NCBI GenBank assembly: GCA_020633555.1
Contig: JACKDL010000018.1
Location: forward strand, 62,001-126,000
DNA: 64,000 nucleotides
Reading direction: 5' to 3'
Source: Myxococcales bacterium
Lineage (GTDB): Bacteria; Myxococcota_A; Bradymonadia; UBA7976; UBA1532
In this document: positions 36,715 through 45,958 of the stretch, in pieces
Layout: each line of letters starts with the position of its first letter
Position numbering within the stretch: the stretch's first letter is position 1
Made by a program: the position numbers and the translations under genes
Notes under the pieces: model-generated
Databases searched by the model: none
What the model saw: the letters and a program-made list of their open reading frames with translations, nothing else
What the model was told of the DNA's origin: nothing

Positions 36715-37938
36715 TCAGCGGCTCTCCACCACAGCCTGCAGCATGGCCTCGTAGCGGTCGACGACCACCTTGTGGCTGTGCTCGGCCACCACATGGGCCC
36801 GCGCGTTCTCGCCCTGCTGCCGGGTGAGCGCGCGGTCTTCGTAGGCGGCGCGGATGGCGGCGGCCAGGGCCTTGGGATCCTCGGGCGGCACCACGTGCCC
36901 GCAGCGGGCGGTGTGGATGAGGGCCTCGGCGTCGCTGCCGGCGTCCACCCCGGCGATGATGGCGCGGCCCGCGGCCATGATGCCGAACATCTTGGAGGGC
37001 ACGCTGGTGCCCGCCATGCCGTGGCGCAGCGGGGCCAGGCCCACGTCGGCGGCCGCCAGCAGATCGGGCAGCACCTCGCGGGGCTGGACGGGCAGGCGGA
37101 TGACCCGCGCGTCGTCTCCGAGCTCGCGGTCGATCATCGGTCGGGCCTGACCGTCGCCCACCATCATCAGGCGCAGGGCCGGCAGGTCCGCGAGCAGCCG
37201 CCAGGCCTCGACCACCGTCTCGAGGCCCTGGCTGTAGCCCATGCGGCCGCTGAACTGCACCACGAAGGCGTCTTCGAGCCCGTGAGCCTTGCGGAACGGG
37301 TTGCCGGCCTGCGGGCGCGGCTGGATGAAGTCGGTGTCCGTGTAGTTGGGGATGACCGCGATCTTGTCGTCGGGCACGCCCTTGTCGAGGAGGTAGCTGC
37401 GGAAGCCCTCGCTGATCACCGACAGGGTGTGGGCCTTGCGGTAGACGAAGGCCTCCAGCCGCTCGAAGGCGGCGATCATCTGCGGGTTGGTGAGCACGCC
37501 CAGCCGGACCGCGGCCTCGGGGAACAGGTCCTGCAGGTTGTAGACGAAGGGCACCCGCCGCATGCGCGAGAGCGCGTAGTCCACCAGCCCCAAGGTCAGG
37601 GGCGGCGAGGGGGTGAAGATGACGTCCACCTCGCGGACGAGCTGGCTGACCATGAAGGCGGTGGCGGTGAAGGACGCGTAGTTGGCCATCTTGGCCACGG
37701 CGCCGCCCTCGGGGGCATAGATGTAGGTGCGCAGGATCCGCACGCCGTTGCGCGTCTCGCGGGCCAGGGCCTTGCCTCGGTACGCGTCGTCGATGCGGCC
37801 CGTCTCGTGGTGCGGGAAGGCGCAGACCACGGTGACCTGGTGACCACGGGCCACGAGGCCCTCGGCCATGCCGGTCATGAGGGGCGCGTTGCCGAGCTTG
37901 TCCGGGTAGTAGTTCAGCGCCAGCAGCAGGACGTGCAT
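36715..37938 (-). CDS. Glycosyltransferase family 4 (WbuB/WcaI-like)
   Basis: 407 residues. The N-terminus MHVLLLALNYYPDKLGNAPLM and VVCAFPHHETG are typical of WbuB/WcaI-like enzymes acting on the outside-facing repeat unit. YNLQDLFPEAAVRLGVL and VIPNYTDTDFIQP match the family. The donor site is APLRHGMAGTSVPSKMFGIMAAGRAIIA. Cytoplasmic or membrane-associated. The start ATG overlaps the stop of the polymerase gene by 1 nt (TGATG), so it is co-translated. Confidence 0.9.
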   Translation of the reverse strand: MHVLLLALNYYPDKLGNAPLMTGMAEGLVARGHQVTVVCAFPHHETGRIDDAYRGKALARETRNGVRILRTYIYAPEGGAVAKMANYASFTATAFMVSQLVREVDVIFTPSPPLTLGLVDYALSRMRRVPFVYNLQDLFPEAAVRLGVLTNPQMIAAFERLEAFVYRKAHTLSVISEGFRSYLLDKGVPDDKIAVIPNYTDTDFIQPRPQAGNPFRKAHGLEDAFVVQFSGRMGYSQGLETVVEAWRLLADLPALRLMMVGDGQARPMIDRELGDDARVIRLPVQPREVLPDLLAAADVGLAPLRHGMAGTSVPSKMFGIMAAGRAIIAGVDAGSDAEALIHTARCGHVVPPEDPKALAAAIRAAYEDRALTRQQGENARAHVVAEHSHKVVVDRYEAMLQAVVESR

Positions 37939-40364
37939 CAGGGCTCCACGGCGGTGGGGTGGGGGCCTAGATCGGCTGGATTGCCCGAATTTTCAAGGGG
38001 TGGGGGCTTGGGTGACCCTTTGCGCCCGACGCGGAGGCGGGCCTCGGCCCGGGTCAGGCCGGCCTGGGTCACCTTGTTCGGCGCGTGTCGGTGAGCCGTC
38101 TGCCAGGCGCGGAGCGCCTGCTCGGGGGTTCCCAGGCGGTCCTCGGTGCGGGCCCGGTTCACCAGCAGCGTGCGCGCGGCCTCGGGGCGGGCCCCCACCC
38201 GGCGCCAGAGGCGGTCGTAGGCCTGCCGGGCCGCGGGCAGATCGCCGAGCTGCTCGGCCAGCCGAACAGCCGCGTACAGGGCGGGCTCGGTGGCGTCGGT
38301 CGCCATCAGGGCCGTCAGGGCATGGATCGCGGTGTCCCGGTCGCCCTGGCGGAGGGCCTGAGTCCCGCGCAGCGCCCAGCCGGTCGCGGGCTGGTCGTGG
38401 GCGATGAGCCACTCGGCCTCGACCGTCACGCAGGCCCAGTCGGCAGTCTTCGCGCAGGCCTGCCCGCGCAGGGCGTGCGCGCTGCCATCTTCGGGGTGGG
38501 TGGTCAGCCACAGCTCCGCGAGCCGGCGCGCTCGGGCGCCGTCCTCGAGCAGCACCATGTTGCCCAGGGGCCGCAGCGCTTCGGGGGTGGCGGGCACGGC
38601 CCGCGCGAGGTCCTCGGGCCGCGTCAGCCGGCGGGCGATCTCCTTCGAGAGGGCGAGCCAGGTCCAGGCCCCCTTCTCGGCGGCGAGGCGGTATTCGCCT
38701 GCGGCCTGGGCGGTCAGGCCGGCGGCCACGAAGGCGCGTGCAGCCAACAGGTGGGGGCGGGGGCTCTGGGGGCGCAAGGTGAGGGCCACGTTGATCCGCT
38801 TGAGCAGGGCCGGCAGAGGCGTCGGCGAGCCGGCCGCGCGCAGCGCGCCGGCAAGGGCCACCAGCCCGTCGGCCGGGTGGCGCTGGCGGGCTGCCTGCTC
38901 GGCCTGCTGCCAGTCCTCGGCGCTGGCGATCCGGGCGATGTCTCGATCCGGGTGGTGGGCCAAGGAAGCCGGCCCCTGCCAGGTCAGGAGCGCCGCGCAC
39001 AGCGCGCCCGCGCCCAGGGTGGCCCACGCGACCCAGGGGCGGGTGGGCTCGGGCCGGCGGTCGGGGGGGCGGGCGCCGTTCACCATCAGGCCCAACGCGG
39101 CGGCCACGGGCAAGGCCAGCCCGGCGGCCTCGAGGCCGAAGTCCACGAGCTGCTGGCAGCCCACGGCGGCCAGCCCGGCCAGGACACCCCACACGGCCGG
39201 TGCGGTGCGGCGGTCCAGGCGGCGCACGGCGTCGATCCAGGCACCCACGAAGGCGGCGACGGTGGCGATGGCGAGGGGGAGGCCGAGATCGGCGGCGAGC
39301 TGCAGCAGGTGGTTCTCGGGGTGCGTGACGGTGCCCTGGCCGCTCACCGACTGGAACAACGGGTGCACATACTCGAAGGCGCCACGGCCGCTGCCGGCGA
39401 GCCAGAAGGCGCGGGCGTGGGCCACGGCGCCGGGCCAGGCCGCGAGCTTGCCGTCAGACGCGGGGTGGCTGGGGTCGAAGGCCATCCAGTCGGGCAGCAG
39501 GAGCACGGCGGCCACGCCGCCCAGCGCGAGCAGCGCCACCGTGGCCTTGGCCACTTGCCGCGCCTTCTCGCGGGTGTTGTCGCCGCGATGCTGGCCGCGC
39601 AGGTACGCCAGGCCGGCGAACAGGAGCCCGCCGAAGAGGGCGGCGGCCTGGCCTCCGCGAGAGCCGGACGCCATGGCGCCCAGCAGCGCGAAGACCGCGG
39701 CGGCGAGGCCCAGCCGGGTGCGTCGGTCGGAGGTGGCGTCGACCGCGATCCCCAGGCCGACGAGGCCCACGAGCACCAGGTAGCCGGCCTGCGTGTTGGG
39801 GTTGATGAAGGGGCCGAAGAACCCCGACATCTGCGCGGCGTCCTGGGGCCGGAAGACGCCGTAGATGGTGTGGAAGCCGAAGGCGAAGTGCACGGCCGAC
39901 ACCAGAACGACGGCGAGGCCACCCACAGCCAGGCCATCGGCGACCCAGCGGCCGCGGCGCCGGTCGAGCTGAACCACCGCTGTCAACAGGGCGGCGAAGC
40001 CCACCTGGAGGGCGAAGGCGATCCAGGTGGCGGGCGCGGAGAGGCTGAGGGGGCCGCTGGCGGATCCGGCGGCGGCGTGCAGCTCAGCCGCCCGGGGAGA
40101 CAGGTGGTGCAGCAGGCCGGCAGGCAAGGGGATGAGCTGGGCGCCGACGAGGGCCGCGACGGCCCAGGCCACCCACACGATCCAGTGGCTGCGCAGGCCG
40201 TCCCGGCGGGCCGCCACGGCGGCGAGCATGGCCGCCAGCGCCAGCCCCGACAGGGCCAGGATGGTGGGCCAGTGGGTCCCGCCCAGCGCCAACGGGGCGG
40301 CCAGCACCGTGAGGGCGCTGAGGACGGCGCTGACGGTGAGGAGCGGGCGCGGGCGACGGGGCAC
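37938..40364 (-). CDS. O-antigen ligase/Wzy-like polytopic protein with C-terminal TPR half
   Basis: About 808 residues from the GTG at 40364, with GGAG upstream. A longer in-frame N-terminus exists but is low-complexity. The first 480 residues hold 10-12 hydrophobic helices with Wzy/ligase signatures (FFGPFINPNTQAGYL, MASGSRGGQAAAL, and a periplasmic His in VTHPENHLLQLAADLGLPLA). The second half is soluble and helical, with TPR-like repeats (about 540-800). Polymerase and TPR in one chain is common in ligase-like proteins outside Enterobacteria. This is the first gene of the - strand polysaccharide operon. Whether it polymerises or ligates cannot be told. Confidence 0.84.
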   Translation of the reverse strand: MPRRPRPLLTVSAVLSALTVLAAPLALGGTHWPTILALSGLALAAMLAAVAARRDGLRSHWIVWVAWAVAALVGAQLIPLPAGLLHHLSPRAAELHAAAGSASGPLSLSAPATWIAFALQVGFAALLTAVVQLDRRRGRWVADGLAVGGLAVVLVSAVHFAFGFHTIYGVFRPQDAAQMSGFFGPFINPNTQAGYLVLVGLVGLGIAVDATSDRRTRLGLAAAVFALLGAMASGSRGGQAAALFGGLLFAGLAYLRGQHRGDNTREKARQVAKATVALLALGGVAAVLLLPDWMAFDPSHPASDGKLAAWPGAVAHARAFWLAGSGRGAFEYVHPLFQSVSGQGTVTHPENHLLQLAADLGLPLAIATVAAFVGAWIDAVRRLDRRTAPAVWGVLAGLAAVGCQQLVDFGLEAAGLALPVAAALGLMVNGARPPDRRPEPTRPWVAWATLGAGALCAALLTWQGPASLAHHPDRDIARIASAEDWQQAEQAARQRHPADGLVALAGALRAAGSPTPLPALLKRINVALTLRPQSPRPHLLAARAFVAAGLTAQAAGEYRLAAEKGAWTWLALSKEIARRLTRPEDLARAVPATPEALRPLGNMVLLEDGARARRLAELWLTTHPEDGSAHALRGQACAKTADWACVTVEAEWLIAHDQPATGWALRGTQALRQGDRDTAIHALTALMATDATEPALYAAVRLAEQLGDLPAARQAYDRLWRRVGARPEAARTLLVNRARTEDRLGTPEQALRAWQTAHRHAPNKVTQAGLTRAEARLRVGRKGSPKPPPLENSGNPADLGPHPTAVEP

Positions 40365-40425
40365 GGGATCTCCAGCGTTGGGTGAGGGATGGACCCCCGA
40401 GCGGGGGCGGCGGTCCCAGTCCGGG

Positions 40426-40926
40426 TCAGCGGCGCTCCATGAGCACGTCGTCTTCCAGCCCGAGGAAGGCGTCGGCGGCCTCAACCAGGGGCTCGGCGAC
40501 GGTGCCGGGGAACGCGACCACCTCCGTCCGCACACCCCGGGCCACCAGATAGCGCACCAGATCGGTGAGGTCGCCGTCGCCGCTGGCGAGCGCGATGGCG
40601 TCCACCCGCGAGGCCAGATCGGCGGCGGTGAGCGCCAGGCCCACGTCCCAGGACCCCCGCGAGCCGCCGTCGCTCTTGCGGCGCAGGATCTTGATGCGGG
40701 TCTCGAACCCCACGGTGTGCAGGGCCGAGATGAAGGGGCTGACGTCTACGTCCTCGCCGCGGACCACGAAGGCGATGGCCCGGACCACCCGGCGGCCGTC
40801 CGCCACCCGATCCAGCAGGCGGCGGTAGTCGATCCGCGCCCCGCCAAACAGGCTCTTGGCGCTGTGGTACAGGTTGGCGGTGTCCACGAGCACGGCCAGG
40901 CGCTGATCGGGGAACGGGTGGATCAT
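40426..40926 (-). CDS. NYN (LabA/DUF88) domain protein, PIN-like nuclease fold
   Basis: 166 residues from the ATG at 40926. LAVLVDTANLYHSAKSLFG has the first acidic residue of the PIN-like site. KSDGGSRGSWDVGLALTAADLA and IALASGDGDLTDLVRYLVARG supply the others (xxxSGDGDF-type motif). Such proteins act on RNA or are linked to LabA-type regulation. The start overlaps the sensor kinase stop by 1 nt (TGATG), which puts it in the pepA-to-kinase operon as last gene. Confidence 0.87.
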   Translation of the reverse strand: MIHPFPDQRLAVLVDTANLYHSAKSLFGGARIDYRRLLDRVADGRRVVRAIAFVVRGEDVDVSPFISALHTVGFETRIKILRRKSDGGSRGSWDVGLALTAADLASRVDAIALASGDGDLTDLVRYLVARGVRTEVVAFPGTVAEPLVEAADAFLGLEDDVLMERR

Positions 40927-42425
40927 CAGGTCTCCTGCGAGGGGGCGCGGGACGGCGCCTGCGCCACGGGGGGCAGGCGAATGGAGAAACGGGCGCCCCC
41001 GCCGGGGGCATCGGCCGCGGTGATCTCGCCGCCGTGATCCAAGACGATCTTCTTCACGATCGCCAGCCCAAGGCCCGTGCCGTCGTGTTTGCCGGTGACG
41101 TAGGGCTCGAACACGCGCTCGCGATCGGCGGGCGGCACCCCGGGACCGGTGTCGTCCACGTGGATCCAGGCGCCGCCCCCGGCGAGGGGCACCACCGAGA
41201 GCTGCACCGCGGGGACCCGGTCGGTCTCGCGGTTGGCCTCGTCGGCGTTCTTCACCAGGTTGGCCAGGGCCTGGCGCAGCAGGCCCTTGTCGACCGCGGC
41301 CATCACGGGGGCGGGGGGCGTCGCCACCTCGATCCCGGCGATGTGGGCGTTGGCCGAGGCCACGTCGCTCACGACGGCGCTCAGGTCCTCGGGGGTCGGG
41401 GACACGGCCGGCAGCTTCGCGAAGCGGCTGAAGTGCTCCACCAGCCGCTTCAAGGTCTGGACCTCCTGCTCGATGATCTCGTGGGCGGTGTCCAGGGTGC
41501 GCTGATAGCGAGGATCGTCGCCCTTGTACGCGTTGTGGGCCTGCTGGATGGCCAGCAGGATGGGCGTCAGCGGGTTCTTGATCTCGTGGGCCAGGCGGCG
41601 CGCGATGCCCTGCCAGGCGGACACCTGCGTCAGGTACTGCACCCGCGCGTGGCTGTCCTGGAGCCGCTGCGCCATGTCGTTGAAGCCGCGGGCCAGATCG
41701 GCGAGCTCGTCGTGGCCGGCCGGCTCCACCCGGGCCCCGCGTTCGCCCGAGGCCACCCGGGCCATGCCCTCGCGCAGACGGCTCAGGCGGCGGGTGAGCC
41801 GGCGTCCCACCACCACCGCGATGAGGCCCGCCAGCAGCACCGCCACGGCCAGTGAGCCGACGAAGCTGTAGGCGTAGATGTCGGCCAGGTTGGCGCGATC
41901 GGCCGCCAGCGCGGCGAAGGGCCGGATCACGTCGGCCTCCATGCGCTCGAAGCGGGTCAGGATCTCGCGCTCCAGCCCGTACTCGAAGCGCAGGTGGGTG
42001 TAGCCGGGGACGTCGGTCAGCGGCAGCGTCTCGCCGTCCAGGAGCCAGGCGTCGGCGGGCATGGGGGGGCCGGCCACCCGCAGCGGTGGCCCTGCGAGGG
42101 GCGTCAGCGTCACGGCCTGGACCCGCGGCTGGGCCGCGATGGGGCGCAGCAACGCCTCCAAGGCAGGCCGGCCCTGGGCGGCCGCCTGGGCCAGCGCGCG
42201 GCTGTCCGCCAGCCCCCGGGCCACCGCCCGCTGCCTCGCCTTCTCGCTGGCCACGAAGTCGCCGTAGATCTGCACGGCGTCCTGCAGCGCCGTGCCCACC
42301 ACGGGGTTCAGGCCGGCGCCCAGGGTGCGCTCGAACAGGGTGCCCGACTGCCACCAGGCGACCGCCAGGGGCAGGCCGGTGAGCAGCACCAGCAGCGCGA
42401 TGAGCTTCAGGGCCAGGCGGTTCAC
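40926..42425 (-). CDS. NtrY-like membrane sensor histidine kinase
   Basis: 499 residues from the GTG at 42425 (GTGA overlap with the previous gene). Order: TM helix 5-27, a periplasmic domain of about 155 residues, TM helix near 190-212, HAMP, then a HisKA domain with the phospho-His in RRLAHEIKNPLTP and an HATPase domain (N-box NLVKNADEANRE, G1 VDDTGPGVPP, G2 GTGLGLAIVKK). The EIKNPLTPI form of the H-box and the DUF4390 neighbour are typical of NtrY-like kinases. No response regulator gene is adjacent, so the partner is elsewhere. Confidence 0.92.
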   Translation of the reverse strand: MNRLALKLIALLVLLTGLPLAVAWWQSGTLFERTLGAGLNPVVGTALQDAVQIYGDFVASEKARQRAVARGLADSRALAQAAAQGRPALEALLRPIAAQPRVQAVTLTPLAGPPLRVAGPPMPADAWLLDGETLPLTDVPGYTHLRFEYGLEREILTRFERMEADVIRPFAALAADRANLADIYAYSFVGSLAVAVLLAGLIAVVVGRRLTRRLSRLREGMARVASGERGARVEPAGHDELADLARGFNDMAQRLQDSHARVQYLTQVSAWQGIARRLAHEIKNPLTPILLAIQQAHNAYKGDDPRYQRTLDTAHEIIEQEVQTLKRLVEHFSRFAKLPAVSPTPEDLSAVVSDVASANAHIAGIEVATPPAPVMAAVDKGLLRQALANLVKNADEANRETDRVPAVQLSVVPLAGGGAWIHVDDTGPGVPPADRERVFEPYVTGKHDGTGLGLAIVKKIVLDHGGEITAADAPGGGARFSIRLPPVAQAPSRAPSQET

Positions 42426-43072
42426 TTGGGCCCCCCGCGACCGAACCAGGGCAGCCGATCGGCACGGAACCAGGGTCCTTCGAGGGCGAATCGGGCCTCG
42501 ACCGGGCCGGGTTTGAAGTTGTCGAAGAAGCGTACGAAGGAGCCCAGCAGGCCGCCCCCCAAGGGGTCCAGGCGGGCGGGGGCCTGCGGGCTGGCCAGCC
42601 AGCGGCGCATGCGTGCGGCCTGCTCAGGGGTCACCGGGTTGACCTCGAGCACGGCCTCGACGCGGTACACCCGGTCGTCGCTCGGGACGTCGGCGTCCAC
42701 CGGCCATTGGTCGAAGCGCGCCACCTCGTCCAGCAGCGAGGGCAGGTCCTTGAAGGCCGGGGTGCGCGCGCCGTGGGCGTCCTCGATGACCGTGGTGAAG
42801 CGCTCATCCCACAGGTGCCAGCGCACCCGCACCCGGCGCAGGGACACCCCGGCCAGGCGGCCGTCGCGGTCGCGGATCTCGATCCAGAAGCGCAGGCTGG
42901 TGGTGAGGCCGCTGGTCAGCCGGGTGCGCAGCGGGGGCTGCTCGGCCTGCACGGGGGCGGGGGCGAACCAGGGGCGCAGATCGGCGGTGATCCGCAGCCG
43001 GGGGCCGTCCCGCTCCACCCAGGGCGGCGGCGGGGCGGCCAGCAGCCCCATCAGCACCAGCCACGCGGTCAC
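42422..43072 (-). CDS. DUF4390-type secreted protein
   Basis: 216 residues from the GTG at 43072. A short hydrophobic N-terminus (MTAWLVLMGLLAAP) looks like a signal peptide. The mature part is beta-rich with TSLRFWIEIRDRD and the LWDERFTT strand seen in DUF4390 proteins, which commonly precede NtrY-like kinase genes. It overlaps both neighbours by 4 nt. It may feed a periplasmic signal to the kinase, an inference from context only. Confidence 0.74.
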   Translation of the reverse strand: MTAWLVLMGLLAAPPPPWVERDGPRLRITADLRPWFAPAPVQAEQPPLRTRLTSGLTTSLRFWIEIRDRDGRLAGVSLRRVRVRWHLWDERFTTVIEDAHGARTPAFKDLPSLLDEVARFDQWPVDADVPSDDRVYRVEAVLEVNPVTPEQAARMRRWLASPQAPARLDPLGGGLLGSFVRFFDNFKPGPVEARFALEGPWFRADRLPWFGRGGPK

Positions 43073-44418
43073 GGATCGACCACCAGGAACAGGTTGCCCA
43101 GGCTCAGGCCCATGACGCCGATCTTGCTCTCGATGCGCAGGCCGGCGTCCACGGCCAGATCAAGCGGGGTGCCGGGATCCAGGGCGTCGGCCCCGCCTCG
43201 CTCACCGGGGGTGCCCAGGCTGACCAGGGCCGTCCCGACGAACAGCTCGACGGCGTAGGGATCCGCCGCGGTGCGCTGCTTGAGGGGGATCCGGTACTCC
43301 ATGCCCAGCCGGCCCGCCACCGTCTCATAGCGCTGCTCGCGGATGGGCCCGTCGAGCAGGTTGGGGCCCCGGCGGCGGGCGAAGTTCAGGCCCAGCGACC
43401 GCTCGGGCACGTAGGGGTGCAGGTCGCCGATGAACCAGCGCTCGAAGAAGGGGGCGTCGCCGAAGACGGCCCCGGCCCGCAGGTTGAGCTGCACCACGTG
43501 GCCAAAGGGCAGCCGGAAGTAGTTCTCGAAGCCCGTGAGGACGGCGGCGAAGGGCCCGCCGAGCCAGCCGGCGCGCCCGTGGAGGCTGGCGCGGACGCCG
43601 CGGCTGGGGAAGGCCGGATCGTTGCGGGTGTCGAACTCCACGCCGAGCGAGGCGGCGCCCAGCCAGCCTTCATTCAGGTCGAACTGGAAGGGGCGCTGCA
43701 CCCCGTCGGGATCCACCTGCCAGGCGTCCTCGGGCAGGTCGTGATCCACCCGCTCCCCGCGCAGCCCGAAGTGCAGTCGCGCCGTGGCCCCGATGGGGGC
43801 GGTGAGGGAGGCCTCCAGCCCCAACCGGCGGTAGGCGCCGGGCACCTGATCCAGCGCGCCGTCGGCGGTGGTGCCCTGACCCCGTGGGCCCACGAAGGGC
43901 TCGTCGCCGAACAGGGCGTGGGCTTGCACGTGCAGGCGCAGATCGGTGCCGAACAGGTCGCGGGGGCCCGCCCCGAGTTGCACCGCGCCCTGGCTGCCGC
44001 TGGCCACGAAGCCGCCGTCGACGGCCAACCCCAGCCCGAAGGGGTCCAGGTCCGCGAGCTGGATGCCGCCCCACAGGTTGGTGGGGCGCGCGTGGCCCAG
44101 ATGCATGCCCTCGATGCTGGTGGTGACCCGCTCCGTGCAGTCGTAGATGACCTTCACGTGGCCGCGGGCCTTGCCCTTGGCCAGGCGCACCTGGACCTGC
44201 TCGAACAGGCCGGTGGCCAGCAGCGCCACCCGGCCATCCTGGACGGCGGCCTCGTCCAGTGGATCGCCCGCGGCGATGCCGAGCTGCGCGCGCAGCCCCG
44301 GGCGCCGGCTGAAGGCCACGCCGCGCAGGTCGATGTGCTCGACCACGAGGGTGTCGCTGGCGGTCGGCGAGGGGAGGGGGGCGGCCAGAAGCCAGGCCAG
44401 CCCCAAGGCGGCGAGCAC
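43069..44418 (-). CDS. Omp85/BamA-superfamily outer-membrane protein with a single POTRA domain
   Basis: About 449 residues from the GTG at 44418, 5 nt after the pepA stop. The signal peptide is VLAALGLAWLLAAPLPSPTAS. One POTRA domain follows (VEHIDLRGVAFSRRPGLRAQLGI to about residue 95), then a beta-barrel with the Omp85 signature region (FDTRNDPAFPSRGVRASLHG, and the lid-lock-like FFERWFIGDLHPYVPERSLG near 310). It ends LGNLFLVVDP. BamA has five POTRA domains and is about 800 residues, so this is a different, reduced Omp85 protein. Its role (assembly or lipid/protein secretion) is unknown. Confidence 0.83.
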   Translation of the reverse strand: MLAALGLAWLLAAPLPSPTASDTLVVEHIDLRGVAFSRRPGLRAQLGIAAGDPLDEAAVQDGRVALLATGLFEQVQVRLAKGKARGHVKVIYDCTERVTTSIEGMHLGHARPTNLWGGIQLADLDPFGLGLAVDGGFVASGSQGAVQLGAGPRDLFGTDLRLHVQAHALFGDEPFVGPRGQGTTADGALDQVPGAYRRLGLEASLTAPIGATARLHFGLRGERVDHDLPEDAWQVDPDGVQRPFQFDLNEGWLGAASLGVEFDTRNDPAFPSRGVRASLHGRAGWLGGPFAAVLTGFENYFRLPFGHVVQLNLRAGAVFGDAPFFERWFIGDLHPYVPERSLGLNFARRRGPNLLDGPIREQRYETVAGRLGMEYRIPLKQRTAADPYAVELFVGTALVSLGTPGERGGADALDPGTPLDLAVDAGLRIESKIGVMGLSLGNLFLVVDP

Positions 44419-44423
44419 GGGGC

Positions 44424-45881
44424 TCAGGCGCCGGCCAGGGCGACCAGGGTCATCACCCCGAAGCCGGTGCCACCGGCGTTGATGTAGCCGTCCGCCTTGT
44501 CGGACATGGCGGGGCCGGCGATGTCCAGGTGGCACCAGGGCGTGTCGCCCTTGAACTGCTGGAGGAACTGGGCCGCGGTGATGGAGCCGCCCCAGCGGAT
44601 GCCCAGGTTGGTGCTGTCGGCCCGCTTGGACTCGAGGGTCTTGGCCAGCTTGGGATCCAGCGGCATGCGCCACAGGCGCTCGTCGGCGGCCTTGCCCGCC
44701 GCCAGGACCCGGTCGGCCACCGCGTCATCATCGCTGTACAGCGCGGTGTAGTAGGGGCCCAGGGCCACCAGCGCGGCGCCGGTGAGCGTGGCCAGATCGA
44801 TGATCAGGCCGGGCTTGAGCTCGGTGGCGTAGTGGATGGCGTCGGCCAGCACCAGGCGGCCCTCGGCGTCGGTGTTCAGCACCTCGACCGTGCGGCCGGA
44901 GTACATGGTCAACACCTCGCTGGGCTTGTAGGCGTCGGCGTCGGGCATGTTCTCGCAGGCGCCCACGATGCAGTGGATGGCCTGCTTGGGCCGCAGCCGC
45001 ACGAGGGCGTGCATGGCGCCCAGCACCGCCGCCGCGCCGCCCATGTCCATGTGCATCTCGGTCTGGCCCTGCGCCGTCTTGATGCACAGGCCGCCGGAGT
45101 CGAAGGTGATGCCCTTGCCCACCATGGCGATGGCCTGCGCGGGATCGGCGCCCGCGGGCTGGTAGGCCACGTGGATGAAGCGGGGATCCCGGCTGGAGCC
45201 GCGGGACACGGCCACCAGGCCGCCCATGCCCCTCGCCCAGATCTCGTCCTTCTCGAGCACGGTGACGGTGACGTCGGGCAGCGACGCCATGTCGCGGGCC
45301 ACCTGGGCCAGGCGCTCGGGAGTGCAGACGTTGGGGGGCTCGGTGGTGAGCTGGCGGGCCAGGACCACGCCCTCGGCCAGGGTCGCGGCGCGGGCCAGCG
45401 GCGTGGCCAGATCGCCGCCGCCGATGAGGGCGGCGCGGGACAGCTCGAAGCGCGGCGCGTCGGGGTCGTCGGTGATCAGCGTGGTGTACGTCCAGGCGCC
45501 CAGCTCGATGCCCAGCGCCAGCTCGGTGGCGTCCACGCCCTCGGGCACCACCACGCCCAGGCCGTCCAGGCGGGCGGCCACCGCCTCGCGGGCGCCCAGG
45601 GCGGCGAAGTCGCGGGCCACGGCGCCGGCGGTGTCGCCCGCCTTGCCCAGCCCCATGAGCATCACCTTCTCGACGGGCAGGCGGCCCAGGGTGTCCAAGA
45701 CCACCTTCTGGCGGGGCTTGCCCTTGAAGAGCATGCGCGCGGCGGCCTTGCTCAGCGCGCCCCCCAGGGCAGCGTCGAGGGCCTGCTCGGCGGCGGACGG
45801 GGCGCCCTCGGCGAAGCGCCCGACCACAAGCAGACCACCCTGGAAGGTGGTGGCGTCCCCCGCGTGAACCGACAACTGCAT
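44424..45881 (-). CDS. pepA: Leucyl aminopeptidase (peptidase family M17)
   Basis: 485 residues. The ATG at 45881 has GAGG 9 nt upstream. The M17 signature NTDAEGRLVLADAIHYA is intact and GKGITFDSGGLCIK supplies metal ligands. SALMDMGG-type residues appear in MHMDMGGAAAVLGAM, and the C-terminus holds WCHLDIAGPAMSDK. A cytoplasmic di-metal enzyme releasing N-terminal residues from peptides, usually a hexamer; PepA can also bind DNA. First gene of the five-gene - strand operon, divergent from rqcH-like across 77 nt. Confidence 0.97.
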   Translation of the reverse strand: MQLSVHAGDATTFQGGLLVVGRFAEGAPSAAEQALDAALGGALSKAAARMLFKGKPRQKVVLDTLGRLPVEKVMLMGLGKAGDTAGAVARDFAALGAREAVAARLDGLGVVVPEGVDATELALGIELGAWTYTTLITDDPDAPRFELSRAALIGGGDLATPLARAATLAEGVVLARQLTTEPPNVCTPERLAQVARDMASLPDVTVTVLEKDEIWARGMGGLVAVSRGSSRDPRFIHVAYQPAGADPAQAIAMVGKGITFDSGGLCIKTAQGQTEMHMDMGGAAAVLGAMHALVRLRPKQAIHCIVGACENMPDADAYKPSEVLTMYSGRTVEVLNTDAEGRLVLADAIHYATELKPGLIIDLATLTGAALVALGPYYTALYSDDDAVADRVLAAGKAADERLWRMPLDPKLAKTLESKRADSTNLGIRWGGSITAAQFLQQFKGDTPWCHLDIAGPAMSDKADGYINAGGTGFGVMTLVALAGA

Positions 45882-45958
45882 CTGGACCTCACCGGCGTGT
45901 GTGCAAAGGCCGTCGGTTGTATCATCCGGCGCTCGACACCCGCAATCGGAGCCCGCCC

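Noticed and set aside
40426..42465. One 679-codon - strand frame covering both the NYN protein and the kinase region
   Set aside because: Only its last 166 codons are protein-like (NYN domain). The upstream part is an out-of-frame reading of the kinase gene, which has all histidine-kinase boxes in another frame.
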